From NCBI GenBank assembly GCA_900618795.1, contig UYJD01000012.1:646855-710854 (forward strand): a stretch of 64,000 nucleotides of DNA, written 5' to 3'. A program made the translations under genes and the position numbers. The stretch's first letter is position 1; each line of letters begins with the position of its first letter. Shown piece by piece: positions 12,108 to 24,906 of this stretch. The notes beneath the pieces are model-generated. The model saw only the letters and a program-made list of their open reading frames with translations. It was not told the origin of the DNA and did not search any database. The DNA comes from Cyanodermella asteris (Eukaryota; Ascomycota; Lecanoromycetes; Ostropales; Stictidaceae).

Positions 12108-15100
12108 GACGGTGAAATCGACCGTGGACACAGTACACGGACAGAAAGGCCGTTGAGAAGGGATGTTGAAGAAGTCGGACTGAGACGAACAGATGAAAGG
12201 TGCCTAGAAGGAGAGGAGGCGACTGGATTTGAGGCGGCGGCGTGTGCGGGATGGCAGCAGTTACCCCAGCTTTCGTGAGCTGTCTGTCTGAGCCTCGAAT
12301 TGTGTCGCTCCCCTAGGACTTTATGAAGACGCGACCAGCAGCTATCACCGTCCCGTCTCTTGCTGCTCGAGGCATGCACGCCTGCCGTCTCGTCGACAAG
12401 CCAACTCTTGCACACCATCGTCCAGCGCAGCAATCACCTGAGCGAGCGAGCATGGCAGCGCACAGCAGCGCACAGCACAGAGGGATCGCGAGACGGGCGT
12501 CTGGCCCGCCGGCAGACAGGGCGGTTAAAGCGGCGGCAAGGCTTTTTAGCTCGCCTCCGGTCGCTGATTGCTTGCTCGCTCGCTGTCGTGCTGCTTTGTC
12601 GTCGGTCCGTGGCGTGCGTGGTCTGGCACAGAGACAGGCACAGCGAGCATAAAGGCAAAACACAAAGCGATCGGCGCAAGTGTGGGTCGGAAGCCGTCCG
12701 CGAAGCTGTCGCTATTCCTGCTGAGCGCTCCCCGGACGCCCCCTACGCAGGGCCCCCTGTACGCCCCTGAGCGCCTCCCCTGCAGAAGAGCGTCCAGCGT
12801 ACCGCCGGTCCCCCCGCGGTGATCTCTGCCATGTCGTTCTTGCCGCCACCGGCAGCCCACCATACACACGTTATTCCTCTGCTGCGCTGTCTGACTCGAT
12901 CTTTTTGCCCCTCTCACACTCCTGATGAACATTCGGGTTGTCTTGATTCGACACCGTCCCACTTGCTCATTCAATCAACCACTCACCTACTCACCTACTC
13001 GCCTCCGTCAGAGCAGCCGCCGACCCCAGATCATCGTCGCCACCGTCGTTGCCCTCGTCCGCCACGCTCGTCTTTCCAGCTTGGACCGCCGCCGAACCAG
13101 CTCTCTCGTCTTCTCCGGCCCATATCCAGTCAGACATAGCTTCGAGGGCGCTTTGCCTCGATGGGAATCGGCTGTCATACGCGGCTTGGAACGAGGCCGC
13201 CCAAGCAATCAGCTTGGACCCTGCACTGGCCACTCTACGCCAACCAGCTTCCTCCAGGAAGCACAAGCCCGATGCGGCATGCCAAAGCTTTCTTCACGAG
13301 TACAGCATCAGGATATCGGGATGATATCCAAAGAAAGCGCGACAGCGGACTCTCCAGTGGGCATTCGTACATTGACAAGGCGCCTTTAGAACTATCCATG
13401 CACGCTGGCCTGAGCTCTGGTTTAGCAGGGCCAGCAAGACGCTGGGTAAAGTCGGCTACGAAATCTGACTGTGAGATCAGGTGGCGCAGCAATTTTGCAT
13501 CGCCCATATCTACTTACCGGTTCTTGCAGGCCGCTAGTCTCCCTACAAACAGCTACCCGCTTGTACATGGCCACAGCTTCGAGTACGCTGCAATTTCATC
13601 ATCGCCTTCGCGGGTTGGACCACCATCAGGCACTATACGTATACAAGTCTCAATACCTCATCATCGACGACTTATCTACGAGAGACAGGTCCCGTGCCGG
13701 ACCCACTCCATCACAGAATAATCTTCGCCAGGCCAGCCTGCTGCGCTGCTCCAGCCTCCGAGCTCGATTGCTCAAGCTTGGTGCTGGGCAACCACCAACC
13801 ATTCTTTGCACACGGATCCGCCACCCACGCTCGCGACTTTGTCCCAAGTTGTACAGTCATAGCGTGCTTGGTCATTATTGAAGCACCCGGGTTGTGCACT
13901 CCGTCAGACACAAGAGCCCTGCGAATGTCTCATTGGTTCTGCGACCGCCGTCGACTGCTCCGTCTGGGTTTGTCTGACCCCAGGCGATCGCCGCCGTGTT
14001 GATGCTGACCACTCGCCGTCAATCTGGGGAATGTGGGGTCTGCCTGGATTCTCCGTTCAAGCTTGCGCGGTCAAGTAACAGGGATTCCAAATCTCCAAAA
14101 CCGTGCTTATCCGTCCAACACAAGATGGGTGGTTGTTCATCCCATAGCATTTAGAACGGATCTCGACCGCGCTCAAGCGAAGCTGAGAGCATACAGATGT
14201 CTTTCGCGAGCAAATATGCACTGTTGTTTAGACTTCCGTCCTCATCGACTTAGCCTGACCCGAGACCAACTGCATAAGTTTGAGCAGCGTGTTCATAGGC
14301 CATGTGCCTCGACTGAGATCAGGTCTGCGTGATATTCCGTCACCCTTCGTGTCGCAACCACCGGCATTCCAATCGCACGAGCTTCTTTACACGCTTCTCG
14401 ACTGCTTGCTTTACCCTGTTGGGCATGAAACGGGGATCTAGCAGGGTCTATCAAACCCAAAAGTGGCACCCACCAAATTGGCGGCATGTGACTGGCCGGT
14501 GATCCTGCAAACCCGAACTCGATTATCTTCCTCACTGGTGCTCTCCAACTTCAAAGAAGTCCTGGCGGCGGGAGCTGAGAGACATACCAGGCAGCGCATG
14601 ATGCTGTCGACAAACGACCGAGAAATACAGAGCCTTGGAATCTCGAACGTGAATGGAAACTTCAATGGGATTCCAAGCTGTTCGATTTAGTACCAGCTGA
14701 TATCTAACAAGATAGATATTACACATGGGAATCCAGGTATTGTAAGTCGTTTCCTATATCGATGTTTCAACATTGGTGTTGACTTTTGCACTGTCCCTGT
14801 CTCTCAAGTCGCGATAGCCATGACCATCGTATCCTGATCAAAGAATCTCTCTTTTGTCATTATTGGGGCAAGTGTCAATACATCTCCATCCGCTTGTCGT
14901 CAGCTTCGAGGTTGCCGGACGAACTGCCACATTTTGCGATCTGCAAAAGTGCAATTGCACCCGGCGCCAAACCTTATTGCTGCAGTAAAGTTCACGGATC
15001 TTCTTGTCAGCGCTGCTAGCAAACCCTGGCTGCCCTTCACAGACATCCATGGGTGTCAACAAATGAGCTTGTGCCAAATCCTGCTCGCGCGCACGCATGC

Positions 15101-15496
15101 AGCCAAGCTTATTTGCTGCCGGAAGTGGTGGCAAACGCGACAGAAGATTCAAGGCTCTACAGTCTCAAACGCCACCTTTCGTCACAGCCGGAATCAAGTT
15201 CCGCGCAGTCAGAGTTCTGCGTCTCCGCACCAGTGGCTCGCGATTGAGTTTCGCATCTCCATGTTGATATCGTGTGCATGGCTCTCTTCCACAATAATGA
15301 AGATGATTGCCAAATACCAAAATGCGCGTGACTGTGCCACTGACGTCGACAGCTAGGCTGAGCTTGAGCCACACGCCTTGGCATTGCGCGGACTTGCCCA
15401 TGAGTACATTGGCTGAGTATCTATTGTGGAGCTTCGTTCTATCCATACTGCCATTTTCGGCTCTTGATTCATCTCGTTGGTTGGCTCTTGTGACTT
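12108..15496. other. 3.4-kb gene-free stretch upstream of the transcription factor
   Basis: No frame here has a recognisable domain, plausible splicing or steady codon use. Frames of up to 186 codons near 12.3-13.7 kb follow from high GC content. Short direct repeats such as GCAGCGCACA occur near 12460. It probably holds the long promoter and 5' leader of the Zn2Cys6 gene and the 3' flank of MCD4. Confidence 0.5.
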
Positions 15497-18400
15497 TTAC
15501 TTTTGCTTCTTATCCAGCTTGTTGACCGTGCTCCCATTGCCGTTCGCAACCGGCTCTGCGACCACCAGACCGTTGCTCAGCGGAGCATTAGCTTTTCCAA
15601 CGCCCTGGTCCACCTCAATCCCGCTCACGAACACTTCGCTGAAAACCTCCAGCGAAGCTACGAAGGCACTGAGCAGGCTGGCGATAAAGAAGCGGCTGAT
15701 GGTCGTACCAATGTCCAACCAGCTACCCTCGTCGCGCACCATCCAAAAGAAGTTGAGCGTCAGCACGTCGCAGATCGCCATTACCAGCATGAACAGACTC
15801 GATGGGGCGACTCCGAGTTTCCGGTTCAAGACCCCGAGATTCGCACTGATAACGGCAAACGGCACGAGCAGCTTGAACATGAGCAGTGCACCCTGACTGA
15901 ACGGATCGAAGACGGGAATCAAACGATACACGGAATCGAGCGAGAATGCGCTCACACTGGCAATGTTGCCGACCGAGAAGAAGCCGCTCTGCAACAAGAA
16001 CAGCAGAAAGCAGGCAATGCGGAAGTCACTCAGTGACAGCGGGCGATAGCGTAGTGGCGAGCCATCTGGCCTGGCAGCAGAGACGCCTTCTGGCGACTGC
16101 AGCTGCGCGACCACGTTGCTGGCGGCCGCGCCGAGTGAGTTTACGCCCGCCTTGGGCGCCGCGGGCGCCACCGCAGGCGAAGCTTCCCGGACCGCGTTCC
16201 AGGTGTGCACGTGGTGTTCTAGGCGCACCCAGGTCACCAGCGTGATGCAAAAGGCAAGGTAGAACAGGCCCTCGTAGCTGATGGTCAGTATGATGAACGT
16301 CGGCGAGAAAGTCAGGAAAACGACTACCAGTCGGTGTAGGTAGTGTGTCTGGGGTTGCATCGAGTGCAGAAAGGGCACGAGCAGACTGAGAACTAGAAGC
16401 GCCATTCGTATTAGCCTCTTGTCGCTCCACTTGCGGAGCTCGTTTCGAGATATCACGCTCCAGGTACATTGCCTGTCGACGCGCAAGGCCGATAGCCAGG
16501 CCCACAGTGGCTGTCGTGGAGCTGAAGACGCGGGTCCCCACAACCCTAGACGGCGTGTGGCACACGTTCGACGAGGCTAGGGAAGCCCATGCGAGCTGGT
16601 CAAGATTCCGAACGCAACGGGAATGAGTGGTTGGAGGGAGGGTGTGAGGGAGGGTGTGAGGGGCGTTAACTTACTGAACGTCAACCACCCAACGACCTGG
16701 TTCCCAAGGGGCAGGCCACGACGCGCCTGCAGGGACTCGACCGTCGATCTCGTGACGATCATGGCCAGAAGAATCAGACCCGCCTGCACACCCAGAATCG
16801 TTCGCGACCACGCTTTATCGGAAGCGCTGACGCGATGATCCAGTGCTCTGGATGTCGATTGATTACCATTAGTGTTGCTGCTGCTGCTGCCGCCAGCAGT
16901 ACCGGTGGCGGTCCCTGTGGACGGTAGAGTCGGAGTCGAGGCCGCGATCAGCCGGCTTTCGAAGACGAGATAGAGCAAGCCAATGGCGAACATGAGCGAG
17001 CCTCCGAGAAGTCTGGTTCCCCATCAGTCAGCGTTCTGATGTCGAAAGGATTGCCGCATACGGAGCTTCTAGGTCAGTCCGCATTTGGCTTTCGCCAATC
17101 TGGGGAAAGGGTGGCTACGGTAGCAGCTGGATAATGGCATGGGCACGTACACAATATTGGTATTCTCGATCTTCATTGCATCCAGAAGGGTGAATGTACT
17201 CATGGAGGCGCACGCGATCACCCAGTTCAGGATCAGGACTTTGTTGGATTTGACAAATTCGCTGCCGTACAGAAACGGCCAAACGATGGCGGCGACGTAG
17301 CAGATGCTGTAGATCGTCCGGTAGAAGTAAGAGTATACCTATCGATCCGGGGTTAGTGCTGTTACGCCACTACTGCAAGTGACCTGCGAGCTGGGGGTCG
17401 TTGGGAGCAGCCTTACCAAGCCTTCCAGGAACGCTATCGCCAAAAGGGTCTTCACCCCGAGTATGATAGATTGAGTCGGTGTCTTGATGTGGTTGAGCAG
17501 GACTCTGCGGCCCTCGACCAGACTAGCTCGCCGCGCCACCACCTCTTCCCAGAAGAATACGGGGAATGGCGCATAGAGGTAGTATGTGTATGCAGATCTC
17601 TTACCGATCAGGTAGGCAAACAGACCTGCAAGGATAGCACCGAAGAAACCCGTTGAGAGTAACGTCCTTGACTCCTTGGTCTGCCCAGAGAGCACGTGGG
17701 CATCAATTACCGTCGTGAGGGCGAATGCTATCCACCCAACATATCCCAACGTAATGAGAATCCGCAGGAATAGCCAGTCATACGTCTGCAAGTATCGAAG
17801 GCCCTGGATAGCCAGCGCTGCAAGATCGTGACTAGCCTGGATAGCCTCCTCAAAGCGCCGTTCGTCGATCAAAGTCCTGATAGCATCCGTCCTGGCCTCG
17901 ACTGAACGTTCAGCATCGCCAAATTCGGAATATGGCTGGTATCGGATTTCGGTTTCTCGCTTCCGCTCCTCTTTGACCCTGTACATCTCCAGGATGGCCT
18001 GCGTGTTCACTAAAGCGGCCTCCGCCTTTTCCGAACTGTCGGCGGAGATGAAGTCGAGCGGTAGCTCCCCAACAGAATTGACAGGAAACTCTAGTCCACC
18101 GAGGTATGCCATCAATGCGGCGATGTCGGCTTGTGCAACGTCGTGACGAGCAATGTGGTCGAAACCCCAGTCGTGTGAGAAGCCATCCTCATGCCCCGGC
18201 GCCTTTCCGCCTTTCACAATGACAGGCTTCTTGACGCCGGCGCCCCAGACAACAAGAGGCGTCCGGGTGTTGTCCGGGTCTCCGTCGCCGTGAGACCCCC
18301 AGTCGGTCATTCCGTGGTCTGCGGTGAAAACATACGCGGTCTGATCGTCACCGTAGAAGTTGTCGATGATCTTGGTCATTCGCTCCACTCCTTGATCCAC

Positions 18401-19162
18401 GTACTTGATATTACTCAAATACTCTTTGGAGTAAGGACGGTACGCATGACCGTTGGTGTCCAGTCCTAATAAGTGGAGGAAAAAGACGTTCTTGTCCTTT
18501 CGCAGCTGCGCGGCAAGCGTGGCATTGGTGGCCGCTTCGTTGAACATCTTCTCGACCCGCTCGAATACCCACTCGTCCAACTTGACAGCATCACCAGTGA
18601 AGTCCTCGAAGTCTGATGTGTAGTGTATGCCATCAACTCTTCCAGGGACAGCACCGTCCACGAACATGGGCAAGATATCCGGACTTCCCCAGCTCCATGT
18701 GTGTCTGCTCCTGTTGAAGACACTGTCGAAATTGACGGGGTTGTGCTGCCATCCAGTTGTTACGGCAGAGACGTCCTCATACAAGCCCGCGATCATGGCG
18801 ACATGACCCGGCCTGGACTCTGTCGGCACCCTAGTGTGCGAGACACCAAAAGTTCCATGCTTTTCAACTCTTGATCGTATGAATGGCATTAGCCGGCGGG
18901 GCTCCAGGGCTTTCGGATCATTTGGGTTCTCGGGCGAAGGGTCAGGGAAGGCTTGGAAGGCCTTGTCGGCTCTGAGACCGTCTCCGACGAACAGCACGAC
19001 CCTCTGGGCCGGCGCCTTCTTGCCCTCGGGTCGCTGCACGCTGTAGGCGCGCATACCCTGGACAATGGGCGAAACAAAGTAGACATCGAAAATAGAGAGA
19101 ATGTAGATGACGTGAAAGAGTACCGCGATGGTGACGAAACCGAAGCGTCCAAGTCGCGCCAT
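15497..19162 (-). CDS. MCD4: GPI ethanolamine phosphate transferase 1
   Basis: Four exons, 17417-19162, 17151-17338, 16675-17012 and 15497-16392, give 1055 residues. This ER enzyme adds ethanolamine phosphate to the first mannose of the GPI precursor. An N-terminal membrane anchor (residues 8-30) is followed by the alkaline-phosphatase-like lumenal domain. Metal and catalytic motifs are DGLRAD (61-66), TESRPGHV starting at the likely nucleophile Thr114, GLDTNGHAYRPYS (233-245) and ADHGMTDWGSHG (281-292). Many membrane segments follow, including the PigN-type LTISYEGLFYLAFC stretch. The C-terminus KKQK fits a KKXX ER-retrieval signal. A Ser/Thr/Gly-rich insert with a TGC/GCT triplet run (near 16870) lies in a loop. 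The third intron (282 bp) is long; joining it restores GNQVVGWLTFILSLLVPF as expected for the family. Confidence 0.93.
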
Positions 19163-19718
19163 CTTGCTAGCTGCAGCGACTCAAGAGTCGCTGAGACACA
19201 ATTGACTGAACGAGCGATTGCAATTGAGCTTTTGTATCAGGTGGGGCGATGAGGCCACGACATCCTTCTTGCTGTGAGCAAGTTCCGAGATTGTGTCTGC
19301 CTGTGGTGGCTCAGTCTCAGCCTTTCGTGCTTTGACAGAGCCGGCGTCACCACGATGGACGCGGAGATGATTAAGGTAATTCTTGCGCTAAGGAAAAGAA
19401 ACGTGTCAGGGGCGCGCTGACGTTGCGGGCTTGGCGGCGCATCGCGGCCAATTCTTTCCGCATGCTGCACTCCGCAAGCAATTTCTCCGCATCATGCCTC
19501 CATGCTCCTATCCAACACGATGCATGATTTGGGTGTCGTAAGCACGGGAACCTCACTACCATCTCCGGGCAGGTCCAATTGACTTTGAGTTTCTGCCGTA
19601 CGTGTCCTTCTTGGTCCGTTCTATTACTGGTGGTCGACTATGTGAAGGAAACGACTTGAGCTTTGGAGAATGTTCCTCATCTGCACATTCTATGACATTG
19701 ATGAAGCCAAGCCGACAG
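19163..19718. other. intergenic stretch
   Basis: Holds the MCD4 promoter and the 3' flank of the kinase gene, which lies on the same strand. No gene is seen. Confidence 0.6.
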
Positions 19719-21061
19719 TCATATTTTGAAGACTTCTTTCACCTTCCGGGCCTTGTCAACTACAAGTCTCAGCTGCTTTCCACTTTCGCCAGGGAACGTT
19801 CCCTCGCGAAGCTTTTCGGTGTACAGCTCATAGGAAGGATAGTCTATAGGGTGAGCAATTACCACCAACTTTTGTTCAGAACTGACTCACATCCGTCAAT
19901 GAATGTCTTGACTTGTTCGTCTGTCATGCCTGAGCCTGTCCGCTGGCGCAGGTTGTGTTCGGCTTCAAGGCGCCAATCGTACACAGAGTGTGGATCCTCA
20001 GCATCACTTCTTGACGATCAGCACCGGAACATGCAGTGTCTCAGGCTCGACTCACATGTGGATCAACGCATCAAATCGACTGCGAATATTCAGCATGACG
20101 TTCTGCGCCCGGAGATCTGGCATTCTTACTCTGTCAGAACGTCGTATCGCTCCAGTTCCTTGTTAACGAACAGTATTGACTCGAAGCTGTTATGCCCAAG
20201 TCTGCCATCGTAGCTCGAACCATTCTGCACCGCATCATACGCAGCCTGCCACTTCAGCTTCAGATCATCTAATGGAAGCGATCGAAATCCGTTGAACCAG
20301 CCCTCTAGGACTACAAGGTCGACCTTGCGTTTGGAGGCGTCGATCTTCACGGATTTATCCTTGACTCGGTCCCCCTGGCCATTGTAGGCGCTTTTATCGT
20401 AGATGGGTATTGCCATACTTTCATTGGCATGAAGGGATTCCAATATGTGTTGGCCTAGTTCTACGTCATGGGTTGAAGGTTGTCCGCGGTGTTGTACCAG
20501 AGGATTAGATGGGTGAGCGTTTGCCAAAAGAACTTGCTCGTCATGTGGAAGGTAGAGGTCGTCAATGGAGAAGACGACGATTTGCAGTGAGTGAGGAGTA
20601 CCAGAAAGCACTTCCTGTAGTCGTTCGACCTGCGAGATCGTGGTCAGGAATCCTCCATCCGCAGCGTGTGGTAGTTGGAAATCAAAAAGTGGGAATTTAC
20701 AACACAAAAAATTATTGCGCGCTCGAAAACAATTCCAGCAAGTCTCCACTATAACACGTGGCCACCAGATCACCACCTTATTGCAGCAATCATCGCGACC
20801 GGAACCGGTCTTACACAACCGGAGGAGTTGCGAGTCCAGTGGCTCGTTCGACGAGGCGTTGGGGGCACATGCTTCCTCCTGGACAAAACGCATGGTAGAC
20901 GAGCATACCACAGTTGATTTACCACATCCCTGGACACCGTTGAAACCCAAGATCAACGGCGGCGCATTCGAATCAGATGCAAAGCGCTGCTTGTGTTGGT
21001 CGAGGAGTCCGACGATGAATGGAACAATGTGCTCGAGCCTGTCATCTCCAATTGAAGCCAT
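19719..21061 (-). CDS. TDA10: Tda10-like D-glycerate 3-kinase family protein
   Basis: Five exons, 20909-21061, 20130-20629, 20056-20079 (24 nt), 19891-20006 and 19719-19843, give 305 residues. The P-loop is GFNGVQGCGKSTV near residue 40. The Walker-B-like strand is VVFSIDDLYLPHDEQ, followed by the family signatures HPSNPLVQHRGQPSTHD and VVLEGWFNGF. The C-terminal part (ERYDVLTEDRFDALIHIDAE, then VYDWRLEAE and GMTDEQV) is restored only when the 24-nt exon and three short introns are used. Family members are P-loop kinases related to plant glycerate 3-kinase; the yeast protein binds ATP and its substrate is not firmly known. The first intron (279 bp) is longer than usual here. The gene is divergent from FOX2, with 457 bp between starts. 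Confidence 0.87.
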
Positions 21062-21379
21062 ATCGATAGCTCCAGTGTACCACACCCCACAAAGAATGAT
21101 CAGAGCCTGGCGTATCTTATAACCCGGGGAAGCTGGCACGAGCACCGTCTGGATGCTGAACTGGCTTGTAAAAGCGTCCCGTACTTGAGGTCGGATTTGA
21201 GATGCGGCATTCGAAGAGCGCATGTGCGTTGTGCAGGTGCACAAAGCTCCAAAAGTTGACAAAGCAGAAGCGGACATGTGAAAGACGCCGACTGCGACGG
21301 CAAAAGCAGAAACTGGGGTGCCGTCATGCAAGAGCGCAGTCGGTCATGTCATTGGCCGCAGTGCGCGTCCGACTGCAAG

Positions 21380-21385
21380 CCGAGG
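21380..21385 (-). promoter_or_regulatory. CCTCGG motif (read as CCGAGG), FarA/FarB-type site
   Basis: An exact match to the core known for FarA/FarB-type fatty-acid regulators. It lies 134 bases before the FOX2 start, in the region shared with the divergent kinase gene. It is a sequence match only. Confidence 0.5.
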
Positions 21386-21456
21386 ATGTTGCCCCGTCGT
21401 GGGACACATTCAGAGTACGTCCGTAGGTAGTGTTAGCTTCACTACATTACCAACTT

Positions 21457-21462
21457 CCTCGG
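21457..21462 (+). promoter_or_regulatory. CCTCGG motif, FarA/FarB-type site
   Basis: A second exact core, 57 bases before the FOX2 start, within a pyrimidine-rich leader. Two copies in opposite orientation within 85 bp would be uncommon by chance, but nothing here shows binding. Confidence 0.55.
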
Positions 21463-21518
21463 CCTTTTCTTCCTTTCTTCTGCTCGAACCCATCAGAGGA
21501 TCATACTGTCGCGTCAAC

Positions 21519-24390
21519 ATGTCTCAACTCAGGTATGACGGCCAGACCGTTGTTGTCACCGGTGCCGGTGGTGGGCTTGGAAAAGGTGAGTGCACTTGCC
21601 GGCGATGCGGAGCTATTAGCTGACCTGTTCTTACAGCATATGCTACTTTCTTCGGCTCGAGAGGTGCCAACGTTGTCGTAAATGACCTGGGAGGCTCCTT
21701 CAAGGGCGAGGGCGGCGACACAAAGGTGCGGATGTCGTTGACTCATGGCAGCGTACATAGGTATGCTAACGACCACAGGCCGCCGACGTTGTCGTCAACG
21801 AGATCAAGAAGGCCGGAGGCAAGGCCGTGGCCAACTACGACTCGGTAGAGCATGGCGACAAGATCATCCAGACAGCAATCGACAACTTCGGCCGCATTGA
21901 CATCCTCATCAACAATGCTGGTATTCTTCGAGATATCAGCTTCAAGAACCAGAAAGACCAGGATTGGGACCTGATTACGGCAGTGCATATCAAGGGCGCA
22001 TACAAGGTAAGAAAGCTGTGGGAATATCTGCACTGTTGCATGAGACTACGTGCTGATCATCTCAGTGTGCCCGCGCAGCATGGCCATACTTCAGGAAACA
22101 GAAGTACGGTAGAGTGATTAACACCGCCTCAGCGGCCGGCCTGTTCGGCAGCTTTGGTCAGACAAATTACTCCGCCGCAAAGCTTTCCCAGGTCGGTTTC
22201 ACAGAGACTCTTGCTAAGGAGGGCGCAAAGTACAACATCATCTCCAATGTCATCGCGCCAATTGCCGCGAGTCGAATGACCGCAACTGTCATGCCTCCAG
22301 ATCTGCTTGAGGCTCTGAAGCCGGAATACATCGTCCCGGTCGTTGCGTACCTTGTGCACGAGAGCAACACTACGGACAATGGCTCTATTTTCGAAATTGG
22401 TGGTGGTCATGTTGCCAAATACAGATGGGAGCGTTCATCTGGTCTGCTATTGAAGGCTGACGACTCCTACACCCCGGGTGCCATCTTGAAGAAGTGGGAT
22501 CAGGTCAAGGACTTCTCCAAGCCGGAATACCCATCGGGCCCAGCTGACTTCATGGGTCTGCTCGAAAAGTCCGTCAAGATGTCATCGAATGACCCTGGTG
22601 AGAAGCTCGACCTCACCGGAAAGGTCGCCGTTGTTACTGGCGGTGGAGCTGGTCTTGGCCGTGCCTACTGCCTTCTCTTCGCAAAGCACGGTGCTAGCGT
22701 TGTTGTCAATGACCTGGTCAACCCCGATGGCGTCGTTGCCGAGATCAAGAAGGCTGGTGGAAAGGCCGCCGGTGTGAAGTGCTCTGCTGAGGATGGTGAC
22801 ACTCTGATCAAGGGCGCCGTTGATGCTTTCGGAACAGTCCACATCCTGATCAACAACGCTGGTATCCTGCGTGACAAGTCCTTTGCCAACATGGACGACA
22901 AGCTGTGGGACCAGGTTGTTGCCGTTCACTTGCGCGGCACATACAAGGCCACCAAGGCTGCTTGGCCATACTTCCTCAAGCAGAAGTACGGCCGTGTCGT
23001 CAACACCACGTCCACCTCTGGTATTTACGGTAACTTCGGCCAGGCCAACTACTCTGCCGCCAAGTGTGGTATTCTCGGCTTCTCCCGAGCTCTGGCACGT
23101 GAGGGAGCCAAGTACAACATCTACGTCAACACAATCGCCCCCAACGCCGGTACTGCCATGACCGCGACCATCATGCCTGAGGAGATGGTCCAGGCTTTCA
23201 AGCCCGACTATGTTGCGCCTTTGGTAGTCGCTCTTAGCTCCGACGCATGCCCCGACCCCACCGGTGGTCTTTACGAGGTTGGCAGCGGCTGGCAGGGAGC
23301 TACTCGCTGGCAGCGCAGCAAGGGCTTCGACTTCAACACCAAGAACGGTGCGATGACCCCTGAGCTTGTGAAGGAGAAGTGGTCAATCGTTATCGATTTC
23401 AGCGCCGGCTCTGACCACCCAGATGACCCCAACGCTGGTATGTCGGCTATCATGGCCAACCTCGAGAAGATCGGCGGCTCGTCGGAAGAGAAGTCCTCTG
23501 GCAACCAGGAGTTTCTTGACAACATCGCAAAGGCACAGAAGGCTCAGCCGTCGGGCTCCGAGTTCTCCTACGACGAGAAGGACGTGATTCTCTACAACTT
23601 GGGTCTCGGTGCCAAGCGTACCCAGTTGAATCTCACATACGAGGGCGCAGATGACTTCCAGGCTCTCCCCACTTTCGGAGTGATCCCTCAGTTCGGAGCC
23701 GAGGCTTCCTTCGAGATGAGCGATGTGATGCCAAACTTCTCCCCCAACATGCTTCTCCACGGCGAGCAGTACCTCGAGATCCGGAAATACCCAATTCCCA
23801 CCGAGGCCAAGCTTGTCAGCTACTGCAAGCTGATTGAGGTTGTCGACAAGGGCAAGTCCGCCATCTGCATCACTGGTACCGTAACCAAGGATGCATCCAC
23901 CGGCGAGGAGATCTTCTACAACGAAATGTCCGCCTTCGTTCGCGGCAGCGGTGGCTTCGGCGGTCCTAACAAGCCTACCCAGCGTGGTCGTGCCACCGCC
24001 GCCTACCAGCCTCCCAAGCGCAACCCCGACGCTGTTACTGAGGAGAAGACTTCCGACGACCAGGCTGCCCTCTACAGACTCAGCGGCGACCGCAACCCGT
24101 TGCACATCGACCCCGAATTCAGCAAGGTCGGCGGCTTCGAGATTCCCATCCTGCACGGCCTGTGCTTCTTCGGTATCGCCGGCAAGCACATCTACCAGAA
24201 GTACGGTGCGTTCAAGAACATCAAGGTGCGCTTTGCGGGTACCGTTTTGCCTGGCCAGACGATCGTCACGGAGATGTGGAAGGAAGGCAACTTTGTCATC
24301 TTCCAGGCTAAGGTGAAGGAGACGGGCAAGCTTTGCATTGCGGGTGCTGGCGCTGAGCTTGTTGCTGGCGGCAAGCCGGCGAAGCTGTAA
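21519..24390 (+). CDS. FOX2: peroxisomal multifunctional beta-oxidation enzyme
   Basis: Four exons, 21519-21585, 21637-21725, 21779-22006 and 22066-24390, give 902 residues. The enzyme hydrates trans-2-enoyl-CoA and oxidises the (3R)-hydroxyacyl-CoA in peroxisomal fatty-acid breakdown. Two tandem SDR domains are seen. The first has TGAGGGLG (14-21), Ser150, and YSAAK (163-167). The second has TGGGAGLG (319-326), NNAGIL and YSAAK. The C-terminal MaoC/hot-dog hydratase-2 domain carries [17 protein letters not shown] (797-813) and HGLC. The last three residues, AKL, form a PTS1 peroxisome signal. The length matches the roughly 900 residues of fungal Fox2. Three introns lie only in the first 550 bases. 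The upstream CCTCGG motifs suggest fatty-acid control. Confidence 0.96.
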
Positions 24391-24906
24391 ACGTGATGCA
24401 CGTTGTTTGGTCATGAGCAAAAGAATCTGACGATGGAGCCGGCATTCGTATTAGCATTTCTGTAGTATAGTTCTTGGATATCGGACATGATTCAACCATT
24501 CACGCATTGATGGACACCGCTGTAATCTCGAACATGGCCAATTGCTATAACCGTATGAGCGGTTGATCAAAAAGTCAATCACTCTGCATGCCTATTCATC
24601 AGCTCGCCGAGGTTTCCGGCTGAGCCGCCGAGCCAGCCCCCAAAACAACTCTTTCATGGGCGGCATTCAGTAACTAGAGCACCCCCCTGAGCCCCTGGGA
24701 AGAAACTTTATTTCACTTCAATCACGTCGGCTCCAACTCCGCACGTTAGCGTCTAAGTAGGTAGTTTCCAAGAAACATTCTATCGCATTGTGTAGAACCC
24801 ACACGACGTCTCATGTCGCTCCTTACAGCCGCTTCCATGCTCTCCCATATGTTGCCATCGTCGAATTGAGGTATCCAGCCTCGCGCGAGATCGGCTGCTG
24901 CTCAGA
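24391..24906. other. intergenic stretch
   Basis: FOX2 3' flank and GPI13 promoter. I see no gene. Confidence 0.6.

Noticed and set aside
12323-13721. Several open frames of 100-190 codons upstream of the regulator
   Set aside because: They overlap each other in different frames, carry no motif, and fit chance in GC-rich sequence.
15503-16036. 177-codon plus-strand frame
   Set aside because: It is antisense to the last exon of MCD4.
19602-20213. 203-codon plus-strand frame
   Set aside because: It is antisense to the last exons of the Tda10-like kinase, whose splicing is well supported.
23383-24420. 345-codon open frame on the minus strand
   Set aside because: It is antisense to FOX2, whose C-ending codon use opens this frame. 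No family signature.
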